Part shown: positions 8,779-17,125 of the stretch, piece after piece
Layout of the letters: the number at the start of each line of letters is the position of its first letter
Numbering within the stretch: the first letter of the stretch is position 1
Assembly: GCA_902765735.1 (NCBI GenBank)
Contig: CACXBB010000021.1
Location: 1-40,400 of the forward strand
Length of the DNA stretch: 40,400 nt
From: an uncultured Eubacteriales bacterium
GTDB taxonomy: Bacteria > Bacillota > Clostridia > Christensenellales > Aristaeellaceae
Reading direction: 5' to 3'
Program-made: the position numbers and the translations under genes
The notes under the pieces: generated by a model
Database searches by the model: none
What the model saw: only the letters and a program-made list of their open reading frames with translations
What the model was told of the DNA's origin: nothing

Positions 8779-8791
8779 TCGACATAATGCA

Positions 8792-8842
8792 ACAAAGGAC
8801 ACGGCCCGCGATCCCATTGGGAAAGCGGGCCATGTCCTTTGT
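8792..8842. terminator. Bidirectional terminator hairpin
   Basis: ACAAAGGACACGGCCCGC and GCGGGCCATGTCCTTTGT form an 18-bp stem with one mismatch around a 15-base loop. It separates the convergent prepilin cluster (plus) from the SH3-type gene (minus), and marks the change to a higher-GC backbone. Confidence 0.85.
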
Positions 8843-8857
8843 CATGCGCGGGATGGA

Positions 8858-9553
8858 TCAGTCCATGACCTTCGAGTACTTCGAGGAGACCCACGCCTCC
8901 GCATCTTCGTATTCCACCTTGTACCAATCGACGCCGCGCTCGTCGGTCTCGGTGGCGTCCAGGTACTTGAGGGTCGTGCCCTTCTGGATGGCGCCCAGCT
9001 CCTCATGATCCAGGCCGGGCCCCTTGCGGATGTGCACGCTGCCGGTGGCCTGCACCGCGGCGCCGACGATCAGGCTGTCCACCACCGCGCTGATCGCGTC
9101 GTCGCGCTTCATGGAGGTCTCCTCGTCGTCCAGCCGGTCCACGCCGATGCGCACGGTCAGCAGGGCGAGGGCGTTGTCGTCGAGGGTCACGGGGGCGATG
9201 TAATAGCTCTCGGTGAAGGCGTCGTCGTCCACGGTGTACATGATGACGTCCTCAAAGCCGTTCCATTCGCCCTGGGTGACCTCCTCGGGCATGTCCTTGA
9301 AATCCGCCGGGGTGGGGAACGCCTCGCCTTCGTCCAGACTGCGCAGGTGGATACGCACGAAGGCGTTGCCCCAGGCCTTGCTCTTCCCGGTCAGTATGAC
9401 CAGGTCCTCGGTGTCGGTGTGGTCGTCCATGGTGATGTCGAAGGCCTTCTTATCGTAGTCGAAGGTCAGCTCGTCCCTGTGATAGCCGGCCGCCAGGGCG
9501 GTGCCCGTCATCAACAGGGCGACGATCAGCATGAGCGCGAAAAATCTCTTCAT
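8858..9553 (-). CDS. Secreted protein with C-terminal bacterial SH3 domain
   Basis: A 231-aa protein with a Sec signal peptide (MKRFFALMLIVALLMTGTALA, cut after ALA), a unique beta-rich domain of about 130 residues, and a C-terminal SH3-like domain of about 60 residues. The SH3 part shows the usual pattern: TGSVHIRKGPGLDHEELGAI, then GTTLKYLD, then WYKVEYEDAEAWVSSKY. Bacterial SH3 domains generally bind peptidoglycan, so the protein is probably held at the cell wall. The first domain is not recognised. ATG 9553 follows AAGGAGGG at 8-base spacing; an upstream in-frame start would put 14 residues ahead of the signal peptide and is rejected. It is a single gene, convergent with the prepilin cluster. 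Confidence 0.75.
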   Translation of the reverse strand: MKRFFALMLIVALLMTGTALAAGYHRDELTFDYDKKAFDITMDDHTDTEDLVILTGKSKAWGNAFVRIHLRSLDEGEAFPTPADFKDMPEEVTQGEWNGFEDVIMYTVDDDAFTESYYIAPVTLDDNALALLTVRIGVDRLDDEETSMKRDDAISAVVDSLIVGAAVQATGSVHIRKGPGLDHEELGAIQKGTTLKYLDATETDERGVDWYKVEYEDAEAWVSSKYSKVMD

Positions 9554-9683
9554 GGGTATTCCCTCCTTGTATTCACTGTATGGTGAGACGCGCACTGGCG
9601 CAAAAAGTGCCAGAAAATGTGTAAAATGGAAATTAAGTTTTCATAGAACCTGCCATTCGCCTGTCTGGAGAAAGAACATGGGG

Positions 9684-9825
9684 GACGACCTCTTCCGTCT
9701 TAATGCCTGACGGCATTAATCCACCTTCCCCTGAAGGGGAAGGCTTTTGGATGCGCTACCCTATGCCTTCCCCTTGAGGGGAAGGTGGCGCGCCGCAGGC
9801 GTGACGGATGAGGTGCCTATCCCCC
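9684..9825. repeat. MITE-like inverted repeat (CCTTCCCC family)
   Basis: A 142-base imperfect inverted repeat. The left part reads GACGACCTCTTCCGTC, then a short stem, then CCACCTTCCCC/GGGGAAGG. The right part reads GCCTTCCCC/GGGGAAGGTGGC, a short stem, then TGACGGATGAGGTGCC. Related copies lie at 15270-15470 and 33309-33363. The small stems between the conserved blocks differ between copies. It has no coding capacity, so any movement would depend on enzymes elsewhere. It fills the gap between 9554 and the GH32 promoter. Confidence 0.65.
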
Positions 9826-9855
9826 AAGAAGACGTGAAGAGCCTTTTTATTATCG

Positions 9856-9884
9856 TTGACCATCGCCCCGCCGCATTGTATAAT
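9856..9884 (+). promoter_or_regulatory. Sigma-A promoter of the GH32 gene
   Basis: TTGACC at 9856-9861, a 17-base spacer, and TATAAT at 9879-9884. The start codon is at 9919, giving a leader of about 28 bases. No operator-like palindrome is visible. Confidence 0.75.
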
Positions 9885-9918
9885 AGTATCACAACAGACG
9901 CACCGAAGGAGAAGTACC

Positions 9919-11430
9919 ATGGCAAGCTATCGTCCGCACTATCATGTTTCCGTGCCCTTTGGCTGGGCGAACGATCCGAACGGAACGATCTTCTACAAGG
10001 GCAGGGCCCATCTCTTCTATCAGCACTACCCGCACAGGCCGGAGTGGGGGCCCATGCACTGGAACCACGTGGCCACGGAGGACTTCGTCCACTGGGAGCA
10101 GCGGCCCGTGGCGCTCTGCCCGGATCAGCCCTACGAACTGGTCTGCGGCTGCTGCTCCGGCTCCACGGTGGAGAAGGACGGCAAGCTGTACCTGATGTAC
10201 ACCGCCGCCCAGCCCATGATGCAGCGCCAGTGCATGGCGGTCTCGGAGGACGGCGACCGCTTTGTGAAGGACCCGGGCAACCCGATACTGACCTCGGAGA
10301 TGCTGTCGCCGGAGATCTACGAGGAGGACTTCCGGGACCCCCGCATCTTCCGGCACGGCGACGCCTTCTACCTGATCGCGGGCATACGCTACCTGGACGG
10401 CGGCTGGCGCGCTCAGCCCGCCCCGACGCATCAGCGGGAGACCACCAATCCCCGCCAGCCCGACCCGAGCCACAAGAAGGAGGGCTGGGGCAACCTGTGC
10501 CTGCTCAGAAGCGACGACCTGTACCGCTGGACCTACGTGGGGCACCTGCTCTATCCCCAGAGGGAATTCAGCCCGGAGTTTTACAGGCTCGACGGCGTCT
10601 ACGAGTGCCCGGACTACTTCGTGACCGATTCCGGCGCGGAGGTGCTGCTCACCAGCCCCCAGAACCTGCCCCGGGACGGCCACCGCTTCCAGAACATCCA
10701 CTCGGTGCTGTTCATGCTGGGACATCTGGACTTCGAAACCGGCCGCTTCGACGTGCAGACCATCGGCGAGGTGGACAGCGGCTTCGACTTCTACGCCGCC
10801 CAGACCCTGCGCATGCCGGACGGACGTGTGATCATGATCGCCTGGAAGGAGATGTGGGACCGCAGCTTCCCCTCCCGCGAGGAGGAGTGGGCGGGCACCT
10901 ACACACTGCCCCGGGAGCTGTCGGTGGAGGGGGACCGGCTGATCCAGCGGCCCGTCCGTGAGATCGAAGCCTGCCGCCGCAACCCGGTGCGCGTCGTATA
11001 TGCCGAAGTAAAGGACGACTCCGTCAGCCTGCCCGGCATATCGGGGAACGTGATCGAGCTGCGCTTCACGCTGACGCCCGGCGACGCGGCGCGCGCGGGG
11101 GTAAAGCTGTTCTGCGACGGGACGCACGAGACCCTGCTGTACTACGACCGCGCGGAGGGGCTTGTGGTGTTCGACCGCACCGACGCGGGGGTCCCGCTGA
11201 CCGGGCGCGAGGCGGACGTCAACAGCCGGGTGTGCGCGCTGGGGCCCCGGGACAGCATCGATTTCGACCTGTTCCTGGACGTGAGCTCCCTGGAGGCCTT
11301 CATCGACGGCGGCCGGCACACCATGACCGGCAACGTCTACCCCGACCCGGAAAAGGCGCTGGGCATCCGCTTCTTCGCGGAGGGGGGAAGCGCCGCCTTC
11401 AGCGCGGTGGAGAAGTTCGACATCGTGTGA
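9919..11430 (+). CDS. GH32 beta-fructosidase (sucrose-6-phosphate hydrolase/fructanase type)
   Basis: A 503-aa enzyme of glycoside hydrolase family 32, which hydrolyses terminal beta-fructosides such as sucrose, sucrose-6-phosphate or fructans. All three catalytic motifs are present: WANDPNG (nucleophile Asp19), FRDPRIF (Asp140, transition-state stabiliser) and YECPDYF (acid/base Glu229). The five-blade propeller is followed by the family beta-sandwich domain (about residues 350-503, with SLEAFIDGG near its end). There is no signal peptide, so it should act in the cytoplasm on an imported sugar. A hydrophilic insertion at about residues 160-190 lies between the second and third motifs. ATG 9919 follows AAGGAGAAGTACC. 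No sucrose PTS or fructan transporter is adjacent, so the substrate cannot be named. It ends 3 bases from the convergent FUSC gene with no terminator between. Confidence 0.9.
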   Translation: MASYRPHYHVSVPFGWANDPNGTIFYKGRAHLFYQHYPHRPEWGPMHWNHVATEDFVHWEQRPVALCPDQPYELVCGCCSGSTVEKDGKLYLMYTAAQPMMQRQCMAVSEDGDRFVKDPGNPILTSEMLSPEIYEEDFRDPRIFRHGDAFYLIAGIRYLDGGWRAQPAPTHQRETTNPRQPDPSHKKEGWGNLCLLRSDDLYRWTYVGHLLYPQREFSPEFYRLDGVYECPDYFVTDSGAEVLLTSPQNLPRDGHRFQNIHSVLFMLGHLDFETGRFDVQTIGEVDSGFDFYAAQTLRMPDGRVIMIAWKEMWDRSFPSREEEWAGTYTLPRELSVEGDRLIQRPVREIEACRRNPVRVVYAEVKDDSVSLPGISGNVIELRFTLTPGDAARAGVKLFCDGTHETLLYYDRAEGLVVFDRTDAGVPLTGREADVNSRVCALGPRDSIDFDLFLDVSSLEAFIDGGRHTMTGNVYPDPEKALGIRFFAEGGSAAFSAVEKFDIV

Positions 11431-11433
11431 GCG

Positions 11434-12744
11434 TCAGGTTTTTCCAAGGCCCTTTAACCACGTGGAGAGCACCGTCGGCTCGTAGGCGTTCTTGAGCCTT
11501 TTGAGCAGCCGGATGGCGTCGTGCTCGGTGAGGTAGGCCCTTTCCTCGATGATCTCGTGCATCTCGAGGTCGGGGTTTTCCTGCCGCAGCAGGTGCATCA
11601 GGTGCTCCCGGGCGTGCAACATGTCCGCGTGGATCGCATAGAAGTAGAGGCTGCAGCCCTCGTCCAGTCCCGCCTGGGGCCGGACGATGGAGCGCAGCTT
11701 CATCTTTTCGAGCATCGGCTCCAGCTCGCGCTGTATGCGGTCGGCCTCGTCGCCGGTGGTGACGATCTTGAGGTACACCACGTCCGACAGGGAGAAGTGG
11801 TCGTCGTCCAGGTAGTAGCGGTAGGGGGAGCGCTTCAATTGTTTGTACACCGTGCGCTCGAGGTCCGTCATCTCGCCGTGGTGGTAGATGCAGTTGCGGT
11901 CCCGGTGCACCGTGTAGACGAAGTAGCTGCAGTTCTCCAGCCGCTTCATCAGCCAGCGGCAGGAGGCGGGGCTTATGTTGGTGGTCGCGAGGTACACGTT
12001 TTCGTTGGCGTCGTAGATGGCCGCGCCGTCCATCACGATCATGGGCGCGGTGTATTTCACGTGGGTGAGCTGGGAGGCGTGAAAGGCCGGCGCGTGCTTG
12101 GACATCAGGCAGATGGCGGCGCCGTCCTGGAACAGCCGCTCCAGCCGGAAAAGCACCGGCGGCGAGAGCTGGGCAAACTGGTCGGTGGTCAGGTTCATCG
12201 TCGGCACGAAGAACACCCGGTTGCGCCGCCTGACGCGCGGCAGGCTCACGGCGTTGACCACGATGGCGATGGTCGTGCCCACCATCACCCCCAGGATGCG
12301 GTGAAACGCCTGGTCCAGCGGGTTCTCGATGTCCGGATAGGCGATCACCACGCAGATGAACACGATGGCCGCCAGCCCGGAGGTGTCCGCCCTGCGAATC
12401 AGCACGGCGGTGTGCATCGTGAAGAGCGTGCCCAGGCCCATCAGCAGGTACAGCACGAGGCGGTTTTTCCCGATGGCGGGGAAGGACATCATCAGCAGCA
12501 GAAACAGAAAGCCCCACACCGCGCCGATGATCGTGCCCGTAAAGCGGTTCAGACCGTTTTCGGTGGTGCGGTGCACGAAGGGCTGCATGCAGATGATGGC
12601 GGTGATCGCCGCCTCCCCGGGCATCGTCTCCCCCCAATACCCCCTAAGCATGTAGAAGATCAGGCACAGGGTCACCGCCACGCAGGTCTTCAGGATGCGC
12701 TGGCCGGGGAGGTGCCAGTCGAAGTATTTCGAGCATTTGTTCAT
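11434..12744 (-). CDS. FUSC-type membrane protein fused to a degenerate HAD-like domain
   Basis: A 436-aa protein. Residues about 18-170 hold six hydrophobic segments with the FUSC (aromatic acid exporter-like) pattern: GEAAITAIICMQP, the Arg/Gly-rich RFTGTIIGAVWGF, and the late HRILGVMVGTTIAIVVN. The remaining 265 residues are soluble. PPVLFRLERLFQDGAAICLMSK followed by APMIVMDGAAIYDANENVYL aligns by eye with the Cof-type HAD phosphatase pattern (helix, TGR segment, then ii-NGA-xi-d). The catalytic DxDGT box is replaced by MNLTTD and TGR by MSKHA, so this half is probably a non-catalytic ligand-binding or regulatory domain. ATG 12744 is chosen for its GGAG at 8 bases; GTG 12777 has no ribosome site. 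The fusion's substrate is unknown. Confidence 0.7.
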   Translation of the reverse strand: MNKCSKYFDWHLPGQRILKTCVAVTLCLIFYMLRGYWGETMPGEAAITAIICMQPFVHRTTENGLNRFTGTIIGAVWGFLFLLLMMSFPAIGKNRLVLYLLMGLGTLFTMHTAVLIRRADTSGLAAIVFICVVIAYPDIENPLDQAFHRILGVMVGTTIAIVVNAVSLPRVRRRNRVFFVPTMNLTTDQFAQLSPPVLFRLERLFQDGAAICLMSKHAPAFHASQLTHVKYTAPMIVMDGAAIYDANENVYLATTNISPASCRWLMKRLENCSYFVYTVHRDRNCIYHHGEMTDLERTVYKQLKRSPYRYYLDDDHFSLSDVVYLKIVTTGDEADRIQRELEPMLEKMKLRSIVRPQAGLDEGCSLYFYAIHADMLHAREHLMHLLRQENPDLEMHEIIEERAYLTEHDAIRLLKRLKNAYEPTVLSTWLKGLGKT

Positions 12745-12894
12745 GACATATTCTCCGAAGGAATCGTTCCAATTCACTTGGAATTATAGTTTTCGACTGT
12801 TACCGTTACAAGTCGGGACGCGCCCGGATGATGTCAATATACAAAAATGTCAACCCTTTGTCACAGAATCGCCGCGATGAACAAGCATGTTCTC

Positions 12895-12903
12895 TGGTAC
12901 AAT
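12895..12903 (+). promoter_or_regulatory. Extended -10 promoter
   Basis: TGGTACAAT matches the TGnTATAAT extended -10 pattern with one change. No good -35 is visible. Transcription should begin about 12910, shortly before the ribosome site AAGGAGG of the secreted-protein gene. Confidence 0.45.
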
Positions 12904-12936
12904 ATATGTGGATCAACCAACAAGGAGGAATGAACC

Positions 12937-13572
12937 ATGAAGAAAATCCTTGCACTGATATTGACCGCGCTTCTCTGCCTGACCGGCATCGCGGCGCTGG
13001 CGGAGCAGGCCGCGCCCGCGGACGACGGGGTCGTGAAGCCCATCCCCGTACAGATCGATCTGAACAACATCCCCGACGGCGAATACCCCGCCGAATTCGA
13101 TCCGGAGGAGCTGGAGGATGGCAAGCTCTTCCTCACGATACTGTCCGTGGATCATTACGCCGACGCGGACGTCAAGGGACTGGCCGTCGGCGACCAGATC
13201 CTGATCGACGGCGTGACCCTGACGATCAGTTCCGTGGGGACGGACGAATACGGCGACGTTCAGATCAACGGCGGCCTGGTCGAGGACGGCTATGACCTGA
13301 CCATGTACGACGGGGACGACGTCTGGACCGTCGCGGGCCTCGACGATTACCCCACCTGGACCGCGCTGGGCGAGACGACGCTTCCGCTGGACGACGCCGT
13401 GAGCCTCATCGACGGCTATAACGGGGACGATCACCCCATCACCGCCGACGGCTTGGAGGCGGTCACCAAGGCCATCGAGGCCTCGGAGGATGTGTACTTC
13501 GACGAATACAGCACCAAGGTGACCGTGAAATCCGGCAAGATCGTGCTGATCCACCGCATCTACACGCCGTAA
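12937..13572 (+). CDS. Small secreted acidic protein, unknown function
   Basis: A 211-aa protein with a clear Sec signal peptide (MKKILALILTALLCLTGIAALA, cut near ALA-EQ) and a strongly acidic mature part rich in Asp and Gly. I recognise no domain. The mature region is predicted to be mostly beta strands (DGKLFLTILSVDHY, GDQILIDGVTLTISSV, TKVTVKSGKIVLIHRIY), which could suggest a small barrel or binding fold. GGAGG lies 8 bases before ATG 12937. It is a monocistronic gene closed by a bidirectional terminator at 13589. The signal-peptide style is shared with the secreted protein at 8858. Confidence 0.75.
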   Translation: MKKILALILTALLCLTGIAALAEQAAPADDGVVKPIPVQIDLNNIPDGEYPAEFDPEELEDGKLFLTILSVDHYADADVKGLAVGDQILIDGVTLTISSVGTDEYGDVQINGGLVEDGYDLTMYDGDDVWTVAGLDDYPTWTALGETTLPLDDAVSLIDGYNGDDHPITADGLEAVTKAIEASEDVYFDEYSTKVTVKSGKIVLIHRIYTP

Positions 13573-13588
13573 ACGCGGTGACCGGTTT

Positions 13589-13627
13589 AACGATGTAAGG
13601 GCGTCCACTGGACGCCCTTACATCGTT
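13589..13627. terminator. Bidirectional terminator
   Basis: A perfect long hairpin: AACGATGTAAGGGCGTCC pairs with its complement GGACGCCCTTACATCGTT around a 3-base loop. It separates the convergent secreted-protein and lpdA genes. Confidence 0.85.
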
Positions 13628-13637
13628 ATACAAACCC

Positions 13638-15023
13638 TTACCTCTGCCGGTTCCTCGGCATGGCGTTGACGCACAGCCCCTCGGCGTCGTGCACCGCCTC
13701 CTTCACGATCTCGGACACCGTGGGGTGGGGGTGGATGACCGACGCGAGCTGCTCCACCGTGCCGCCGAGCTCCAGGACCGCCGCGATCTCCGCGATCATG
13801 TCCGTGGCCCGGGGCGCCATGATCGAGCAGCCGAGTATCCTGCCGCTGCCCCTCTCGGCGACCAGCTTGACGAGGCCCGCGGATTCGTTCATCACCATGC
13901 TCCGGCCGTTGGCGGCCACGTTGAAGCCGCCGACCACGGTCTCGATGCCCTGGGCCTTCGCGGCCTCCTCGGACAGGCCCACCCAGGCGATCTCGGGGGA
14001 GGTGTAGATGCACGCCGGCACCCGGTCGTAGCGCATGGTTTTGTCCTGACCGGCGCAGTTGGCGGCGGCCACCATGCCCTGGGCGCTGGCCACGTGGGCC
14101 AACTGGATCTTGCCGGTGATGTCGCCGATGGCGTACACGCCCTCGACGGACGTGCGCAGGCGGTCGTCCACCGCGATGAAGCCCCGCCGGTCGGTTTCGA
14201 GGCCGATGGTTTGAAGCCCGCAGTCCCGGGTCATGGGCCTGCGGCCCGCGCAGACGATGACCGTGGCGGAGGCGCGCTCCTCCACCTTCCCGTCCTTCTC
14301 GAAGCGCACGGCGCGGCCCTTGACGACCTCCACCACCTTCGCGCCGAGTATGAACTCCACGCCCCGCTTCTTCATGGCGGCCTTCAGCTTGGCGGTGATC
14401 TCCGGGATGCAGCCCGGCAGGATCTCCGGCATCATCTCGATGATGGTGACCTTCTTGCCCAGCGCCGAGAACAGCGTGGCGAACTCCATGCCGATCACGC
14501 CGCCGCCGATGATCACCGCGCCGCTGGGCAGCTGCGTGGCGGTGAGCACGTCGTCGCTGGTGTGGGCTGTCTCCATGCCGGGCACCGGCGGCCTCGCCGG
14601 GGCGCTGCCCATGGCCAGTACCAGCTTGTCGTAGGTGAGTTTGCGCCCGGCCACATCCATCTCATGGGGGCCGGTCAGCCTGCCGAAGCCCCGCACGACC
14701 TCGACGCCGTGGGCCTTCTCCAGCGCCTCGATGCCGCTGACCAGCTTTTTGACCTTCTCGTCCTTGTAGGCCGCCAGCCGGTCGTACTTGAGCGTCAGGC
14801 CGTGCGTGATCAGGCCGAAGTCGCCGCCGTGCCTGGCCTCCGCGTAGATCTCCGCGCCGTGCAGCAGCGCCTTGGTGGGGATGCAGCCCCGGTTCAGGCA
14901 GGTGCCGCCCAGCTCCCGCGCCTCGATCAGCGCCGTCTTCAATCCCAGTTGCGCGCAGCGGATCGCGCACTCGTAGCCGCCCGGGCCGCCGCCGAGCACC
15001 GCAACGTCATATTGATAGCCCAT
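13638..15023 (-). CDS. lpdA: Dihydrolipoyl dehydrogenase (E3)
   Basis: A 461-aa flavoprotein disulfide reductase of the dihydrolipoamide dehydrogenase type, which reoxidises lipoyl groups with NAD+. Visible features are the FAD-binding VLGGGPGGYECA (residues 9-20), the redox-active disulfide GGTCLNRGCIPTK (Cys42 and Cys47), the second Rossmann motif GGGVIGMEFATLF, the FAD-binding VYAIGDITG, and the C-terminal HPHPTVSE with the catalytic His-Glu pair. ATG 15023 has AGGAGG at 7 bases; the ATG two codons upstream would touch the ribosome site. The gene stands alone: no E1, E2, glycine cleavage or lipoate genes are near. It probably serves a complex encoded elsewhere. It is transcribed from a perfect consensus promoter at 15213-15241 through a leader that carries a 51-base tandem repeat. 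Confidence 0.92.
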   Translation of the reverse strand: MGYQYDVAVLGGGPGGYECAIRCAQLGLKTALIEARELGGTCLNRGCIPTKALLHGAEIYAEARHGGDFGLITHGLTLKYDRLAAYKDEKVKKLVSGIEALEKAHGVEVVRGFGRLTGPHEMDVAGRKLTYDKLVLAMGSAPARPPVPGMETAHTSDDVLTATQLPSGAVIIGGGVIGMEFATLFSALGKKVTIIEMMPEILPGCIPEITAKLKAAMKKRGVEFILGAKVVEVVKGRAVRFEKDGKVEERASATVIVCAGRRPMTRDCGLQTIGLETDRRGFIAVDDRLRTSVEGVYAIGDITGKIQLAHVASAQGMVAAANCAGQDKTMRYDRVPACIYTSPEIAWVGLSEEAAKAQGIETVVGGFNVAANGRSMVMNESAGLVKLVAERGSGRILGCSIMAPRATDMIAEIAAVLELGGTVEQLASVIHPHPTVSEIVKEAVHDAEGLCVNAMPRNRQR

Positions 15024-15096
15024 GTTCATACCTCCTGTGCAATGTCGAAAGCCCTGTTTGTACAGACGATGGTTCGTGCGTGTCGTTCGGTTCGGC

Positions 15097-15198
15097 GGGC
15101 GATGGGGGCAGGCGCAAGCGCGGAAGCGCCCCTGCGGGTGCGGGGTCGGGCGATGAGGGCAGGCGCAAGCGCGGAAGCGCCCTTACGGGTGCGGGGTT
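15097..15198. repeat. Two tandem copies of a 51-base repeat
   Basis: GGGCGATG...GGGTGCGGGGT occurs twice with a period of 51 bases (15097 and 15148), differing at a few positions. Each copy contains an inverted segment GGCGCAAGCGCGGAAGCGCC. It lies in the untranslated leader of lpdA. Confidence 0.75.
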
Positions 15199-15212
15199 GC
15201 TTGTCTGCTATC

Positions 15213-15241
15213 ATTATATTATGCCCGGATGAGGTTGTCAA
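15213..15241 (-). promoter_or_regulatory. Perfect sigma-A consensus promoter of lpdA
   Basis: On the minus strand, TTGACA (15241-15236), a 17-base spacer and TATAAT (15218-15213). Both hexamers match the consensus fully. The start should be near 15206, giving a leader of about 180 bases. Confidence 0.8.
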
Positions 15242-15269
15242 CAATGAGGCGCTTTACGGGAATTTGTGG

Positions 15270-15470
15270 GATGACGACTCCCTCCGTCTCGGCTGCGCCG
15301 AGCCACCTCCCTCGGGGAGGGAGGCTAACTCCCCACGTCAGCGCTGTGCGCTTCCACCTCCCTCGGAGAGGGAGGCTGGACGGGAGGCTATGGGTTCGCC
15401 GCCAAAAGCCTTCCCCTTGAGGGGAAGGTGGCAGCATCCTTTGATGCTGACGGATGAGGTGCCTATCCCA
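15270..15470. repeat. Composite copy of the CCTTCCCC/CCTCCCTC MITE-like repeat
   Basis: About 200 bases made of three hairpin units: two of the CCACCTCCCTC...GAGGGAGG type and one GCCTTCCCC/GGGGAAGGTGGC unit followed by TGACGGATGAGGTGCCTATCCC. The last block matches the right end of the repeat at 9684-9825 over most of its length. No gene is seen in 15242-15524. Confidence 0.65.
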
Positions 15471-15525
15471 CCATAACGTAAAGAACTCAAAAAACAACCA
15501 CCCCTATTCTAAATTTTACCCCCCT

Positions 15526-15553
15526 TTAACTTTATTGAACGCTATGCTATAAT
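15526..15553 (+). promoter_or_regulatory. Promoter of the sugar ABC operon
   Basis: TGCTATAAT at 15545-15553 is a perfect extended -10. TTAACT at 15526-15531 is a weak -35 with a 16-base spacer. The leader is about 40 bases and shows no clear operator. Confidence 0.6.
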
Positions 15554-15601
15554 ATAAATGCTGGACATAAGCGACATTCATCAGGAAAGACGGGTGAGAA
15601 A

Positions 15602-17122
15602 ATGGGCGAGAAGATCGTCTCCATGGAACATATAACGAAGGAATTTCCTGGTGTCAAGGCGCTGGACGACGTCCACTTTGAGCTGGAGGCCGGCGAGGTC
15701 ATGGCCCTGCTGGGGGAAAACGGCGCGGGCAAATCCACGCTGGTGAAGATATTGAGCGGGGTCTACACGCTGGATCACGGCAGCCTGAATATATTCGGAA
15801 AGGATTACAAGACCCTGACGCCCAACATGGCCCGGGAGGCGGGCGTGGCCATCATCCACCAGGAGCTTAACATGTGCCGCGACCTGACGGTGTGCCAGAA
15901 CATGTACCTGGGCCGGGAGATGAAGTCCGGGTTCGTGCTGAACAACGCGAAGATGGAGAAGGAGGCCCGCAAGTACCTGGACGAGCTGGGCGTGGACATC
16001 GACCCCCGCCAGGTGGTGGGGGACCTGCCGGTGTCCAAGCAGCAGATGATCGAGATCGCCAAGGCGCTGTCCATCAACGCGAAGATACTGATCATGGACG
16101 AGCCCACCTCGGCGCTGACCTCCCGCGAGATCGAGGAGCTGTTCCAGATCATCCACCGGCTGAAGAACCAGGGCTGCGGCATCGTGTACATCTCCCACCG
16201 GCTGGAGGAGCTGGCGCACATCGCGGACCGGGTGACCATCATGCGCGACGGCCGGTTCATCACCCAGGGCAATTACGCCGACTTCACCATGGACGAGATC
16301 ATCGCCAACATGGTGGGCCGCGAGATCAAGGAGAAGTTCCCGAAGGTGGTCTGCCCCAGGGGCGAAAAGGTATTCGAGGTCAAGGACCTCAACGCGGGCA
16401 GGCTGGTGCGGGACATCAGCTTCTCGCTGTACGCCGGCGAGATCGTCGGCGTGGCGGGGCTCATGGGCGCCGGGCGCACGGAGACCACCCGCGCGATATT
16501 CGGCGTCGATCCCAAGCAGAGCGGGCAGATCTTCCTGGACGGGAAGGAGATCACCATCAACGGCCCCATGGACGCCATACGCGCCGGCGTGGTGCTGGCC
16601 CCGGAGGACCGCAAGAAGGACGGCCTGTGCACCAAGCTGAGCATCCGGCAGAACATCGCGCTGCCGAACCTGGACGTCATCGGCGGCAAATCCGGCATCA
16701 TCAACAAAAAGACCGAGAACGATATGTGCGACAAGGCGGTCCGGGAGCTGGCTATCAAGACCCCGAACCTCGAGGTGGACGCCGCCACGCTCTCCGGCGG
16801 CAACCAGCAGAAGGTGGTCGTGGCGAAGTGGCTGGCCCGGAATTCCAGGGTCGTGATATTCGACGAGCCCACCCGCGGCATCGACGTCGGCGCGAAGGTG
16901 GAGATCTACCACCTGATGAACCAGCTCAAGCAGCAGGGCATCGCGGTGATGTTCGTCTCCTCCGAAATGCCGGAGGTCATGGGCGTGGCGGACCGGATCA
17001 TCGTGATGTGCGACGGCCGGATCACGGGCGAGCTCAAGGGGGGCGAGGCGACCCAGGAGGAGATCCTGAGGCTCGCCACCTCCTTTGAGAACAAAATGGC
17101 CAGGGAAGACGAGGAGGATTGA
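15602..17122 (+). CDS. Sugar ABC transporter ATPase (RbsA/MglA type)
   Basis: A 506-aa double ATP-binding cassette protein that powers monosaccharide import at the membrane. NBD1 is complete: Walker A GENGAGKST (38-46), Q-loop IIHQELN, signature region LPVSKQQMIEIAKAL, Walker B ILIMDEPTSALT, and H-loop YISHRLEEL. NBD2 has the modified P-loop GLMGAGRTE and the signature LSGGNQQK with FDEPTRGIDVGAK, exactly as in other RbsA-type proteins, where NBD2 is thought to be the weaker site. Length is normal for the family. It is the first gene of an operon with a permease (3-base gap), a binding protein and a D-lyxose isomerase, so the cargo is probably a pentose or related sugar. A degenerate paralogue is encoded at 23100-24617. 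Confidence 0.93.
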   Translation: MGEKIVSMEHITKEFPGVKALDDVHFELEAGEVMALLGENGAGKSTLVKILSGVYTLDHGSLNIFGKDYKTLTPNMAREAGVAIIHQELNMCRDLTVCQNMYLGREMKSGFVLNNAKMEKEARKYLDELGVDIDPRQVVGDLPVSKQQMIEIAKALSINAKILIMDEPTSALTSREIEELFQIIHRLKNQGCGIVYISHRLEELAHIADRVTIMRDGRFITQGNYADFTMDEIIANMVGREIKEKFPKVVCPRGEKVFEVKDLNAGRLVRDISFSLYAGEIVGVAGLMGAGRTETTRAIFGVDPKQSGQIFLDGKEITINGPMDAIRAGVVLAPEDRKKDGLCTKLSIRQNIALPNLDVIGGKSGIINKKTENDMCDKAVRELAIKTPNLEVDAATLSGGNQQKVVVAKWLARNSRVVIFDEPTRGIDVGAKVEIYHLMNQLKQQGIAVMFVSSEMPEVMGVADRIIVMCDGRITGELKGGEATQEEILRLATSFENKMAREDEED

Positions 17123-17125
17123 CCT

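Noticed and set aside
9889-11319. A 476-codon minus-strand frame opposite the GH32 gene
   Set aside because: Shadow of a GC-rich gene; no ribosome site, no recognisable motif, and the plus strand carries all catalytic residues of GH32.
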